Both the position numbers and the translations under genes were made by a program. Of a stretch of 64,000 nucleotides of DNA, positions 49,539-59,368 are shown piece by piece; within the stretch, counting starts at the first letter, position 1, and each line of letters starts with the position of its first letter. The DNA comes from Bacillus sp. UNC41MFS5 (GTDB taxonomy: Bacteria; Bacillota; Bacilli; Bacillales_B; DSM-18226). The stretch is taken from the NCBI RefSeq assembly GCF_000686805.1, contig NZ_JMLP01000015.1, positions 1 through 64,000 of the forward strand. The letters are read 5' to 3'. The notes below the pieces were generated by a model. That model was not told where the DNA came from, searched no databases, and saw only the letters and a list, made by a program, of their open reading frames with translations.

Positions 49539-50527
49539 TTTCTTCCCCCCATTCCAACGGCAGGAAGGTCCTCTAGTCTTGCAATTCGAGTATTTGTATG
49601 GACGATAGGATCTACTCTTTTTCCCTCAATAATATGAATCATCATTTCCACGGCACCGTATCCCATTTCATATGGCTCTTGAACGACCGTTGCCTTAATG
49701 GTTCCCTGCCGGATGTATTTTACGGTTTCCGGAAGTGTATCGAATCCAATAATGTATATTTGATTCTGCTTTTTATATTTTTCTACCACATGTGCTATTT
49801 CAATGCCGTCCAGAGCGCTAGTTCCAAAAAATGCATTCACCTCAGGGTGCTCCTGCATGATTTGGTTAGCCTTTTCTGCAGCTATCACCCTGCTAATCTC
49901 TGACTCTTCCAAAGCAATAATATGAATCCCTTTTTCGAATTGAACGGCATCCTTAAAGCCCCGCACCCTTTGAATCTGGTGATTCTTAGTAAAGCTGCCG
50001 GTAATTATCGCTACATTTGCATTTCCCTTTGTATCTTTAATTAAGGCCTTTCCTGCCAAAAATCCTGAATAATAATTGTCTGTCCCTATATAAGCCTGCC
50101 TTCTGCTATTTGCCGTATCTGTATCAACGGTAATGACAGGTATTCCCTTTGCTACGACCTTGTTGATAAGGGGGCTAAATTGGTCATCGCTCAATCCCTG
50201 TGTCATGATTCCGTCCACTTTTGCTGCCGCCGACATTTCAATTGTTTTTAAATGATCCTCCAGATTGGCTTGCTTTGGTCCAGCATATTCCAAAAGCACA
50301 TCGTATTTTTTAGCAGCTGCCCTTGCCCCTTCATCAACAAGCCTCCAATATTCGTTATCTAACTCCTCTGCAACAAGAACAAAATGGTAGTTATACTTTT
50401 TTACTGCACTATCCTCTTTAGGTAAATGGTGGGTAACGACCTTATATCCGTAAAATATTGAAAATGAGCAACTGACAAGAAAAAACAAACTTCCTACTGT
50501 ATAGGCAACGATGGATAATTTGCTCAT
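49535..50527 (-). CDS. membrane-anchored sugar-binding sensor protein
   Basis: About 330 residues. One N-terminal membrane helix ([24 protein letters not shown]) without a cleaved lipobox is followed by a type I periplasmic-binding domain of the RbsB/MglB class ([68 protein letters not shown]). Start at 50527 after GGGGA; the longest frame to 50590 has no site. First gene of a binding protein-kinase-regulator operon, the layout of XylFII-LytS-YesN sugar sensing in clostridia. Ligand probably galactose. Confidence 0.88.
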   Translation of the reverse strand: MSKLSIVAYTVGSLFFLVSCSFSIFYGYKVVTHHLPKEDSAVKKYNYHFVLVAEELDNEYWRLVDEGARAAAKKYDVLLEYAGPKQANLEDHLKTIEMSAAAKVDGIMTQGLSDDQFSPLINKVVAKGIPVITVDTDTANSRRQAYIGTDNYYSGFLAGKALIKDTKGNANVAIITGSFTKNHQIQRVRGFKDAVQFEKGIHIIALEESEISRVIAAEKANQIMQEHPEVNAFFGTSALDGIEIAHVVEKYKKQNQIYIIGFDTLPETVKYIRQGTIKATVVQEPYEMGYGAVEMMIHIIEGKRVDPIVHTNTRIARLEDLPAVGMGGRK

Positions 50528-50647
50528 ATAACATCCCCAATCCCAAAGCATTGTTAAGCATATTATACGGAACTTACCAATTTTCGACAATCTCCAAAAA
50601 ATGAAAATGCTTTAATTACCATTTCCAAAAAACTGTAGTAGAAACCT

Positions 50648-50699
50648 CATAATAAAAACAGCCCTCATTCACGATCAATGAGGACTGTTTTTTATTATG
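50648..50699. terminator. intrinsic terminator after the minus-strand GH3 gene
   Basis: Long hairpin (50648-50669 with 50677-50699) with CCTCATT/AATGAGG at the tip, then AACAG/CTGTT and AT-rich lower stem with A and T runs on both sides. It is 2 bp after the GH3 stop and faces open sequence on the other side, so it can work in both directions. Confidence 0.85.
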
Positions 50700-50701
50700 A
50701 T

Positions 50702-53098
50702 TTATTTTTTAAGCAGTTCAATGTTCACTTTGGGAGCTAATGCCTCGTTCACCTTTTCAACGACGATATCGTGATCTACCGTAAACGTTGCTGTTCCTTT
50801 AATGTCTTCTGAGGATGCACCAACTTTTACAGTATAGGTTCCTTTTTCAAGAATCCATGCATTTTTCTCTTCATCGAAGGAAGCAAGGTCTTTGGCATTT
50901 AATTCAAATTGAAGAAGCTGACGCTGATTAGGCTTAAGTTCTTTTGTTTTATCAAAAGCTTTGAGTTCCACAGCCGGTTTTTCAAGCTTTCCATCCGGGG
51001 CGGAAACATAGACTTGAACGACCTCTCTGCCTGGTAGTTTTCCTGTATTTTCTACCATAGCTGATACCTTTAGCGTATCTTTAAACTTCTTGCCCTCACT
51101 AATATTTACATGACTAATTTCGAAGTCAGTATAGGACAATCCATAACCAAATTCATAGGCAGGCTTCACATTGAACGTGGTATTGTAGCGGTAGCCTACA
51201 TAAATGTCTTCGTTATAAACCACTTGTGTTGGATTATTTGCCGGTGTACCAGGGAAGCTATTTGCAGAAGCAACATCACTATATTTTACAGGGAAGGTAG
51301 TTGGCAGTTTTCCAGACGGATTGACTTTACCGGAAATCACATCGGCAACCGCATAACCTGCTTCTTGACCAGGCTGCCATGCTAGTAGGATCGAGTCTAC
51401 ATCATCCCTCCAGCTGTCTACCTCGATTGGTCCGCCAATATTTAAAATAACCGCTACTTTTTTGCCCTTCTTATGGTATTCTGCTGATACATTCGAAATC
51501 ATGTCTTTTTCCGCATCGCTTAATTGGTAATCTCCTTTTACATCTTTCCGGTCTGCACCTTCACCGGAATTTCGGCCAATGACAATGATACCGATATCCG
51601 TGGCCTGAGAAGCTCCAGCAATTTCATCATCTGTTAGAGGCTTTTCAGGAATAGCTGGGATTGACTTACCAAAATCTTCTCCCCATGGACTTGGTTTAAT
51701 TTTATATTGGTCTTGGGAGCGCAGATCATCAATATAAGTTTTATATTTATCTAATTCAGTTTGGTTTAACTGGTATCCGGCACTCTTTAAGCCATCTACA
51801 ATTGAAGTGGTGTATGCTGCATTCACATCTCCGCTTCCTGTTCCGCCTTTAACCGTTTCGATTTGAGTATTACCAAATAGCGTGATCTTTTGATTCTTGC
51901 TGATAGGTAATGGCATCTTGTCATTCTTTAAAAGAACCATACCTTCAGCAGCTGCTTTGCGAGCTGTTTGTGCGTGCGCAGCTAAATCAGGCTTGTCTGT
52001 GTTTTGGTACTTTTTAAACTCAGGTGTTTGGATGAGTACATTCAGAATGTTCTTGATATTTCGGTCTAGCACCTTTTCGTCTAAACTTCCATTCTCAACA
52101 GCCGTTTTAATTAAAGTTGAATGATTTGCCGCACCCGGCATAATCATGTCATTTTGTGCTTTCATTTGTTCAACAGGATCGTTCCCGCCAAACCAGTCAG
52201 TCATTACAAAGCCCTTATAGCCCCAGTCCTGTCTTAAAACAGTTGTTAGTAGGTCCGCACTTTGGGAAGCGTATGTTCCGTTTATTTTATTATAGGAACT
52301 CATAACAGACCATGGATTGGATTCCTTGACAGCGATTTCAAAACCTTTTAGATAAATTTCTCGTAATGCTCGTTCTGAAACGACCGTATCAACGCTCATT
52401 CTATTCGTTTCTTGGTTATTGGCTGCGAAGTGCTTGATCGTTGCTCCAACACCGTTGGATTGAACACCATTTACCATCGCCGCAGCCATTTTTCCTGCAA
52501 TTAAAGGATCCTCTGAATAGTATTCGAAGTTTCGACCATTTAATGGATTCCGATGGATATTCAGTGCAGGTGCTAATAACATATCGACACCATATTCTTT
52601 TACTTCATTTCCCTGAGCTTTACCAATGTCTTCTACTGTTGCTGTATCCCAAGTGGATGCCAGCGATGTTGCGATTGGGAAAGCGGTCGCATAATACGTT
52701 TGGGTTTCCCCTGATCTTGTCGGTCTGATTCTAAGACCTGCCGGACCATCGGCAAAACGCAGTTCAGGGATTCCTAACCGAGAAATTCCATATGTACCTC
52801 CTACTGCTCCAACTACATCATCAAATGGAGGCCTTCCAAATCCAGGCATACCAACCCCGACAACAAATTTAGCTTTTTCCTCGAGGGTCATCGCTTGAAT
52901 AACGCTGTCAATCGATGACGCATCTGTTAAGTATGGCTTTGATGTCTGTTCAGTAGAAGTTTGAGCTTGCTGTACGGATGTTGGATTTTGACTCTGTGCG
53001 GATGCAATATCATAGGTGAGTCCTGAAAGAAGTAATGAAGATGTAAGAGTAAAGGCTAGTAATTTTGACTTTTTCTGTTTCCTAAGTTTTTTTAACAT
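50702..53098 (-). CDS. secreted GH3 beta-glycosidase
   Basis: 798 residues. Basic N-terminus and hydrophobic signal peptide cut after IASAQ-type Ala-x-Ala (near 35). Then the GH3 barrel domain (RFADGPAGLR, TIKHFAANNQETNR, nucleophile Asp of FVMTDWFGG near 301), the GH3 C-terminal sandwich and a fibronectin-III-like domain (YEFGYGLSYTDFE, AMVENTGKLPGREVVQVYV). Probably a beta-glucosidase or related enzyme acting outside the cell. Homologous to the divergent GH3 at 53496 over the full length. A cre-like site lies 50 bp upstream. Confidence 0.93.
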   Translation of the reverse strand: MLKKLRKQKKSKLLAFTLTSSLLLSGLTYDIASAQSQNPTSVQQAQTSTEQTSKPYLTDASSIDSVIQAMTLEEKAKFVVGVGMPGFGRPPFDDVVGAVGGTYGISRLGIPELRFADGPAGLRIRPTRSGETQTYYATAFPIATSLASTWDTATVEDIGKAQGNEVKEYGVDMLLAPALNIHRNPLNGRNFEYYSEDPLIAGKMAAAMVNGVQSNGVGATIKHFAANNQETNRMSVDTVVSERALREIYLKGFEIAVKESNPWSVMSSYNKINGTYASQSADLLTTVLRQDWGYKGFVMTDWFGGNDPVEQMKAQNDMIMPGAANHSTLIKTAVENGSLDEKVLDRNIKNILNVLIQTPEFKKYQNTDKPDLAAHAQTARKAAAEGMVLLKNDKMPLPISKNQKITLFGNTQIETVKGGTGSGDVNAAYTTSIVDGLKSAGYQLNQTELDKYKTYIDDLRSQDQYKIKPSPWGEDFGKSIPAIPEKPLTDDEIAGASQATDIGIIVIGRNSGEGADRKDVKGDYQLSDAEKDMISNVSAEYHKKGKKVAVILNIGGPIEVDSWRDDVDSILLAWQPGQEAGYAVADVISGKVNPSGKLPTTFPVKYSDVASANSFPGTPANNPTQVVYNEDIYVGYRYNTTFNVKPAYEFGYGLSYTDFEISHVNISEGKKFKDTLKVSAMVENTGKLPGREVVQVYVSAPDGKLEKPAVELKAFDKTKELKPNQRQLLQFELNAKDLASFDEEKNAWILEKGTYTVKVGASSEDIKGTATFTVDHDIVVEKVNEALAPKVNIELLKK

Positions 53099-53147
53099 AT
53101 AATGCTAATTCCCCCTCAAAATAGTTTTAACTTTTTAAATTAATAAA

Positions 53148-53161
53148 CTAAAACGCTTACA
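53148..53161 (-). promoter_or_regulatory. cre-like site before the minus-strand GH3 gene
   Basis: Minus-strand TGTAAGCGTTTTAG matches 12 of 14 cre positions, about 50 bp upstream of the start. Confidence 0.5.
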
Positions 53162-53458
53162 TTTGCTAGTTTACCTTAAATAAACTTTCAGATTATTGAT
53201 AATTTTCTGGATTATATTGCGATTATCTTCACTATTTTGTTTTTGCAAAAAAAAAGAGTTTGGATGGATCTACTTTACCATTTTAATGAACTAAATCATA
53301 AGTCCTATAGGTTATTTTCTAACAAATATGTAAAATTACACTTGTTTTTTTATAAATTTATTGAATATTCAGTTTACAGCAAATTAATCTAGTAAATCAC
53401 AATTTAATGCTATCTCTAATAACTTATCGGATTATCCCCTACATGTTAACGTGTTGTT

Positions 53459-53472
53459 TGTAAGGGTTTTCA
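53459..53472 (+). promoter_or_regulatory. cre-like site before the plus-strand GH3 gene
   Basis: TGTAAGGGTTTTCA matches 13 of 14 cre positions but has GG in place of the central CG. It lies 23 bp before the start codon, within the leader. Confidence 0.4.
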
Positions 53473-53495
53473 TTTAACTAAAGGAGTTGCTAGGT

Positions 53496-55850
53496 ATGAA
53501 GAGTTATTACAAAGTTCTAAGTTCATCCATGTTTAGTCTAATGCTATTGTCATCTGGTATTTCAGGAGTACAAGCTGCGGAACAGCCACAATCACAAGTT
53601 AATGGCGCGGCTGTTGCTTCAGACAATAGTGGTGTACAAACCAGTGCTATACAAGAGCAAACACCGATGTTAGTGGATCAAGCTTCCATTCCGGCAGTTA
53701 TTCAGGCGATGACGCTGGACGAAAAGGTCAATTTGATTGGAGGAGCTGGAGCGGCAGTAACAGGTGCCGCTGGCGGAACGTTTGCTATTCCGCGACTTGG
53801 TATTCCTAAACTTACCTTTGCAGACGGACCAGCAGGTCTTCGGTTTGGATCGACTGCAAATAAATCTACAACCGGTTTCCCGATTCCAACTGCCCTTTCT
53901 TCAAGCTTCAATAAAGACCTCATGTATAATGTTGCTTCAGCGATGGGTAAAGAAACACTTGATTATGGTGTGGATGTTATTTTAGGGCCTGCCTTGAATA
54001 TACATAGAGATCCACGAGGCGGACGAAACTTCGAATATTACTCAGAAGATCCACTATTAAGCGGAGAAATGGCTGCTCAGTTTACGAAAGGGGTTCAGGA
54101 CCAAGGTGTTGGCGTCAGCATGAAGCACTTTGCCGCAAATAATCAAGAAACCAACAGACAGACTGTAAACGAAGTTATTACTGAACGTGCCTTAAGAGAA
54201 ATTTATTTAGCTGGCTTCGAGAGGGTCGTTAAGGAAGCACAGCCATGGACTGTGATGAGTTCCTATAATTCAATTAATGGGCCATTCTCTGCACATAACT
54301 CCTGGCTGCTAAATGATGTATTAAGAAGTGACTGGGGCTTTAATGGCATGGTCATGACCGATTGGGGCGGCTCTAAACAAAATGGTATCGCCATGATAAA
54401 TGGCGGAAATGATTTGTCCATGCCTAGTTTAAATGATGCCGGAAAGGCAGCTGTAAAAGCAGCGATTTTAGATGGCTCCTTAAAAGAGGAAACACTAGAT
54501 ACGGCCATTGAAAATATTCTTACCCTTGTGGTTAAGTCGCCAACATTTAAAAAATTAAGTACCGTTGATAATACGAAGTTAAGCGTTAGTACGGATTTAG
54601 CTGCTACCGATGCAAAAATTTCACGAGAAGCAGCGCCTGAAGGCATGGTTTTATTAAAGAACGAGAATAAAGCACTTCCTTTCGAGAAAAAAGTGAAAAA
54701 GGTAGGGATTGTAGGTAACTCTTATACAATGCCAAGCTGTGGTTTTGGTACTCCTGCTTCAGCGTGTAATACCGACAACGCTGCTTCCAAAATGTTCCTG
54801 TCCGGAACCGGCAGCGCCTATGCTACACCACCTTATTCGGTACAACTTCCAGAAGGACTTAACAATGGAGGATATACACCTGTTACGACCAATGCAAGTG
54901 GTACAGAATTTAATCAAAATCTTAGCGCTGAAGATGCTGATTATATGGCGAAGAATTCAGATATTGGTGTCGTTGTGATTGCTCGAGGATCTGGCGAAGG
55001 TGCAGATGGAAATTCAACCACTTTTGAACCAACAGCAACAGAATTGGAACTAATTAATAAGGTTTCTGACGCTTTTCACGCCGTTAATAAAAAGGTGGTA
55101 GTGGTCTTAAATGTTGGTGCTCCATTTAACACAGTAAGTTGGAGAGATAAGGCAGACTCTATTTTATTATCCTGGCAGCCAGGGATGGAAGCAGGAAACG
55201 CTCTGACAGATGTTCTTTCAGGAAAAGCGTACCCATCAGGAAAACTTCCAGAAACCTTCCCAGTTAATTTAGAGGATTCCCCGAGTTATGCGAACTTCCC
55301 AAGCTCGGACGGTAATGCAAACTTGGTTAATTATAAAGAAGATATTTATGTAGGATACCGCTACTATTCTACCTTTAATGTTAAACCTGCTTACGAATTT
55401 GGTTATGGTCTCTCTTATACAACGTTTGATTATAGCGACTTTAAATTAAATAAAGACAACTTATCGAATAAAATCAAAGTCCAGTTTAAATTGACAAACT
55501 CCGGTTCACTTGCTGGAAAAGAGGCACCACAACTTTATGTAAGTGCACCTGACGGCAAGTTAGAAAAACCAGCGATTGAGCTGAAAGCGTTCGGAAAAAC
55601 CCGTGAGCTGAAGCCAGGTCAAAAAGAGACATTCAACTTCTTTATTGATCCAAAGGATATTGCATCTTTTGATGAGTCAACTTCCTCCTGGATTGTTGAA
55701 AAAGGTACCTATAAATTCAAGATTGGAGCATCATCTTCCGATATCAGAGGGACGCTGAATTTTAAAGTGGACAAAGATATCATTGCCGAAGTAGTTAATG
55801 ACAATGGACCTGATGTGCAATTAGAAACTCTATCAAAATACAATCAGTAG
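53496..55850 (+). CDS. secreted GH3 beta-glycosidase, second copy
   Basis: About 784 residues. Signal peptide ending ISGVQAA near 25, barrel with TFADGPAGLR, SMKHFAANNQETNR and MVMTDWGGS (nucleophile Asp near 289), C-terminal sandwich and fibronectin-III-like domain. A loop with two Cys (415 and 424), absent from the paralogue, may form a disulphide. The ATG at 53496 is 9 nt after AAGGAG. An esterase gene follows 46 bp later, suggesting joint attack on an acylated glycoside. Confidence 0.93.
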   Translation: MKSYYKVLSSSMFSLMLLSSGISGVQAAEQPQSQVNGAAVASDNSGVQTSAIQEQTPMLVDQASIPAVIQAMTLDEKVNLIGGAGAAVTGAAGGTFAIPRLGIPKLTFADGPAGLRFGSTANKSTTGFPIPTALSSSFNKDLMYNVASAMGKETLDYGVDVILGPALNIHRDPRGGRNFEYYSEDPLLSGEMAAQFTKGVQDQGVGVSMKHFAANNQETNRQTVNEVITERALREIYLAGFERVVKEAQPWTVMSSYNSINGPFSAHNSWLLNDVLRSDWGFNGMVMTDWGGSKQNGIAMINGGNDLSMPSLNDAGKAAVKAAILDGSLKEETLDTAIENILTLVVKSPTFKKLSTVDNTKLSVSTDLAATDAKISREAAPEGMVLLKNENKALPFEKKVKKVGIVGNSYTMPSCGFGTPASACNTDNAASKMFLSGTGSAYATPPYSVQLPEGLNNGGYTPVTTNASGTEFNQNLSAEDADYMAKNSDIGVVVIARGSGEGADGNSTTFEPTATELELINKVSDAFHAVNKKVVVVLNVGAPFNTVSWRDKADSILLSWQPGMEAGNALTDVLSGKAYPSGKLPETFPVNLEDSPSYANFPSSDGNANLVNYKEDIYVGYRYYSTFNVKPAYEFGYGLSYTTFDYSDFKLNKDNLSNKIKVQFKLTNSGSLAGKEAPQLYVSAPDGKLEKPAIELKAFGKTRELKPGQKETFNFFIDPKDIASFDESTSSWIVEKGTYKFKIGASSSDIRGTLNFKVDKDIIAEVVNDNGPDVQLETLSKYNQ

Positions 55851-55896
55851 AGTAATATCGACATCCTTAAAAATATCATTGTGGGGGTAATGAAAG

Positions 55897-57213
55897 ATGC
55901 TTAAAAAAATGAAAAAAAGGGCCATCTTGGCTGCAATGGCTGCAGCCATGACTTTATCTTTCAATACAAACGTTTTCGCTAAGGAAATCAATACACAGCC
56001 AACATCCTTTCAAACCGTGACAGAGATTGAAGATTGGGGAGCTGCAACCACGAAAGTAATTGTCAATGTTGGAAAGCCAATACCGAAGGACTCTGTTACA
56101 ACAGATACCTTCAACGTTCATGTGGCTAGAAGCGATAAACGGTTAAGTAATCCTTTTCTGGAGGAAGGTAACCGAACCATTACTAACGCATATGTCTCAG
56201 ATAAAGACGGGAATCCTGCAGTCCAAACTGGTAAATATGTCGTCTTAGAAATGAAAATTGGCCCGGATGTATCCCTGGGTTCCCCTCTTAACTATGATTG
56301 GGCGACTACTGGTTTTAATGATTGGATCGATATGAAATATACCATCACCCAGCAAAAAGATATTGAAACAAGTGCAGGAACGATTTCAGGGTTAGTCGTT
56401 GATCAATTTGCAGGGGATACAAGAGAACTGGTCGATGATTTTTCAACGGGAAAAGCAACTTATGAAAATGTTAATTTAACATACGCTGACTATACTCCAG
56501 CGAAAGACAATCATAAAAACCCATTAATTATCTGGCTGCATGGTGCTGGAGAAGGCGGATCCGACCCAACCATTGCAATCTCTGCCAATAAAGCAGCCAA
56601 CTTTGCTTCAAAGGATATTCAATCCTACTTTAACGGTGCCTACGTTTTGGCCCCTCAAACACCTACTTTTTGGATGGACGGTTATACCGGAAGAGGGGAT
56701 GGAACCTCCAAATATGAGGATGCTTTAATGTCTTTAATTAAGGATTATGTAGCTAATCACAAAGATGTTGATACCAGCAGAATTTACATTGGCGGCGACT
56801 CTAACGGCGGATATATGACCATGCTGATGGCGAGGGATTATACGAATTACTTTGCCGCAGCGTTCCCAACATGTGAAGCCTTAAGGGATAATTTAATTAC
56901 AGATACCCAAATTCAAAAAATGAAGGATCTCCCAATGTGGTTCATTGCCGCTAAAGCCGATCCAGTAGTTATCACATCACAATATGTTGAACCTACGTAT
57001 AAACGCTTAGTCGATGCTGGTGCAAAAAATGTCCATTTATCATTATTTGATAAGGTAGTCGATACATCCGGTTTATATACCAAAGCGGACGGCACTCCAT
57101 ATGAATACAACGGACACTGGTCCTGGATTTATGTATACAATAATGCGCCAACAAACATGATCAATGGAGTAACAACCACCATCATGGAATGGCTGGCAGC
57201 CCAAACCAAGTAA
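55897..57213 (+). CDS. secreted alpha/beta-hydrolase esterase with N-terminal Ig-like domain
   Basis: 438 residues. Signal peptide ending NVFAKE near 29. A beta-sandwich N-terminal domain (about 35-175) resembles the Ig-like N-domain of secreted esterases. The catalytic domain has LIIWLHGAGEGG (oxyanion), YIGGDSNGGYM (nucleophile Ser of G-x-S-x-G near 310), AAKADPVV (Asp) and YNGHWSW (His). It likely removes acyl groups from oligosaccharides or glycosides in concert with GH3. GTGGGGGTAATG-type site precedes the ATG. Confidence 0.85.
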   Translation: MLKKMKKRAILAAMAAAMTLSFNTNVFAKEINTQPTSFQTVTEIEDWGAATTKVIVNVGKPIPKDSVTTDTFNVHVARSDKRLSNPFLEEGNRTITNAYVSDKDGNPAVQTGKYVVLEMKIGPDVSLGSPLNYDWATTGFNDWIDMKYTITQQKDIETSAGTISGLVVDQFAGDTRELVDDFSTGKATYENVNLTYADYTPAKDNHKNPLIIWLHGAGEGGSDPTIAISANKAANFASKDIQSYFNGAYVLAPQTPTFWMDGYTGRGDGTSKYEDALMSLIKDYVANHKDVDTSRIYIGGDSNGGYMTMLMARDYTNYFAAAFPTCEALRDNLITDTQIQKMKDLPMWFIAAKADPVVITSQYVEPTYKRLVDAGAKNVHLSLFDKVVDTSGLYTKADGTPYEYNGHWSWIYVYNNAPTNMINGVTTTIMEWLAAQTK

Positions 57214-57215
57214 AT

Positions 57216-57229
57216 GGTGTCAGGCACCA
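57216..57229 (+). repeat. half copy of the GGTGTCAGGCACC element
   Basis: GGTGTCAGGCACCA lies 2 bp after the esterase stop, without the partner arm; an unrelated terminator follows at 57239. It looks like an element whose right half was lost or replaced. Confidence 0.75.
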
Positions 57230-57238
57230 CAAAAAGAC

Positions 57239-57281
57239 AACAGACCGATTTGTCCACCTCAGGTGTACAAATCGGTCTGTT
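57239..57281. terminator. bidirectional terminator between the esterase and galR
   Basis: Perfect 15-bp stem AACAGACCGATTTGT / ACAAATCGGTCTGTT, followed by TTTAATTTT on the plus strand and GTCTTTTT on the minus strand. It serves the convergent esterase and gal operon. Confidence 0.88.
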
Positions 57282-57298
57282 TTAATTTTCGTCTTAGA

Positions 57299-58291
<993 letters not shown>

Positions 58292-59350
58292 TCAGTCTCC
58301 TAATGTATTAGCAAAAAAACGATACACTGTTCTAGAATGGTATACTTCCTCTGGATTTAAAATGACAGAAGGAAACTCTGGATGGTGGATTGCATCAGGA
58401 AATCCTTGCGTTTCTAGGCAAACTCCCAAATAATTCTCCGCTCTGACACCTGCAATAGAATAAGGACCTTCTAGAAAATTCCCTGTATAAAGGACGACGC
58501 ATGGCTGATCGGTCGTAACAAGGAGCGAACGGCCGCTTTCTTCATCGCTTAGGATAATCGTATTTTCTCCCTCTTGTCTAAAAACAAGTGGGTGGTCGTA
58601 ACCCTTACCGACAAGCACGTTTTGAGGATAAGATGAATTAAGCCCAGAACTCAACCTTCTGCCATGCTTGAAATCAAAGGGAGTATTTTTAGAATCAATC
58701 AACTTACCAGTAGGGATAAGGTCGTCTCTCAACTCTAAAAATCGATCACTATCTAATTTAAGAATGTGCTCCGAACAATCTCTTTTTATATTCCCACTTA
58801 AGTTAAAATACGAGTGATTTGTTAAGTTGACTAACGTTTTTTGATCCGTTTCGCTTTTATAACTAATATCGATTTCATTTTTATTGTTTAGAATGTACGT
58901 AACAGTGGTGTCTAGATTACCTGGATAGCCTTCTTCTCCGTCTGGACTATGGTAAAAAAACTTCAACCCGACAGCATTTTCTTCCTCTATGATTTCAGTT
59001 TTCCAAATCACAGAGTTAAAGCCCTTCTTGCCTCCGTGCAGATGATTGGGGTAGTTATTGTCAGCAAGCTGATATTCTTTTCCGTCCAACTCAAAACCTG
59101 CACCGCCAATCCTACCGGCTACCCTCCCGCAAACTGCTCCAAAATACGGTGACCATTCTGTGTAATCTTCGAAGTTATCAAAACCAAGTACGACATTTTC
59201 AAAGTTTCCATGGCGGTCAGGGACGATGATTTTCGTAATAACACAACCAAAATTCAGACAAGAGACCTCCATGCCATAATCGTTGACTAAGGTATATTCT
59301 AAAACGGACTCTCCCTCATAACTGCCGAATATTCTATTTAATATTTTCAT
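58292..59350 (-). CDS. galM: aldose 1-epimerase (galactose mutarotase)
   Basis: About 352 residues. Converts beta- to alpha-D-galactose for GalK. NHLHGGKKGFNS supplies the first catalytic His, VNLTNHSYFNLSG the second, and the C-terminal CLETQGFPDA the catalytic Glu. The ATG at 59350 is chosen because GGAG overlaps the alternative GTG at 59359 but is well spaced for this one. Confidence 0.95.
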   Translation of the reverse strand: MKILNRIFGSYEGESVLEYTLVNDYGMEVSCLNFGCVITKIIVPDRHGNFENVVLGFDNFEDYTEWSPYFGAVCGRVAGRIGGAGFELDGKEYQLADNNYPNHLHGGKKGFNSVIWKTEIIEEENAVGLKFFYHSPDGEEGYPGNLDTTVTYILNNKNEIDISYKSETDQKTLVNLTNHSYFNLSGNIKRDCSEHILKLDSDRFLELRDDLIPTGKLIDSKNTPFDFKHGRRLSSGLNSSYPQNVLVGKGYDHPLVFRQEGENTIILSDEESGRSLLVTTDQPCVVLYTGNFLEGPYSIAGVRAENYLGVCLETQGFPDAIHHPEFPSVILNPEEVYHSRTVYRFFANTLGD

Positions 59351-59368
59351 CGATATCACTCCATACTT

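Larger units (their letters stand above)
53099..53495. other. divergent control region between the two GH3 genes
   Basis: 397 bp, very AT-rich, no ORF. It must hold both GH3 promoters. Two catabolite-response-like sites are visible (53148 and 53459). Several long A and T runs occur near 53245 and 53345. No riboswitch or clear -35/-10 pair. Confidence 0.6.
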
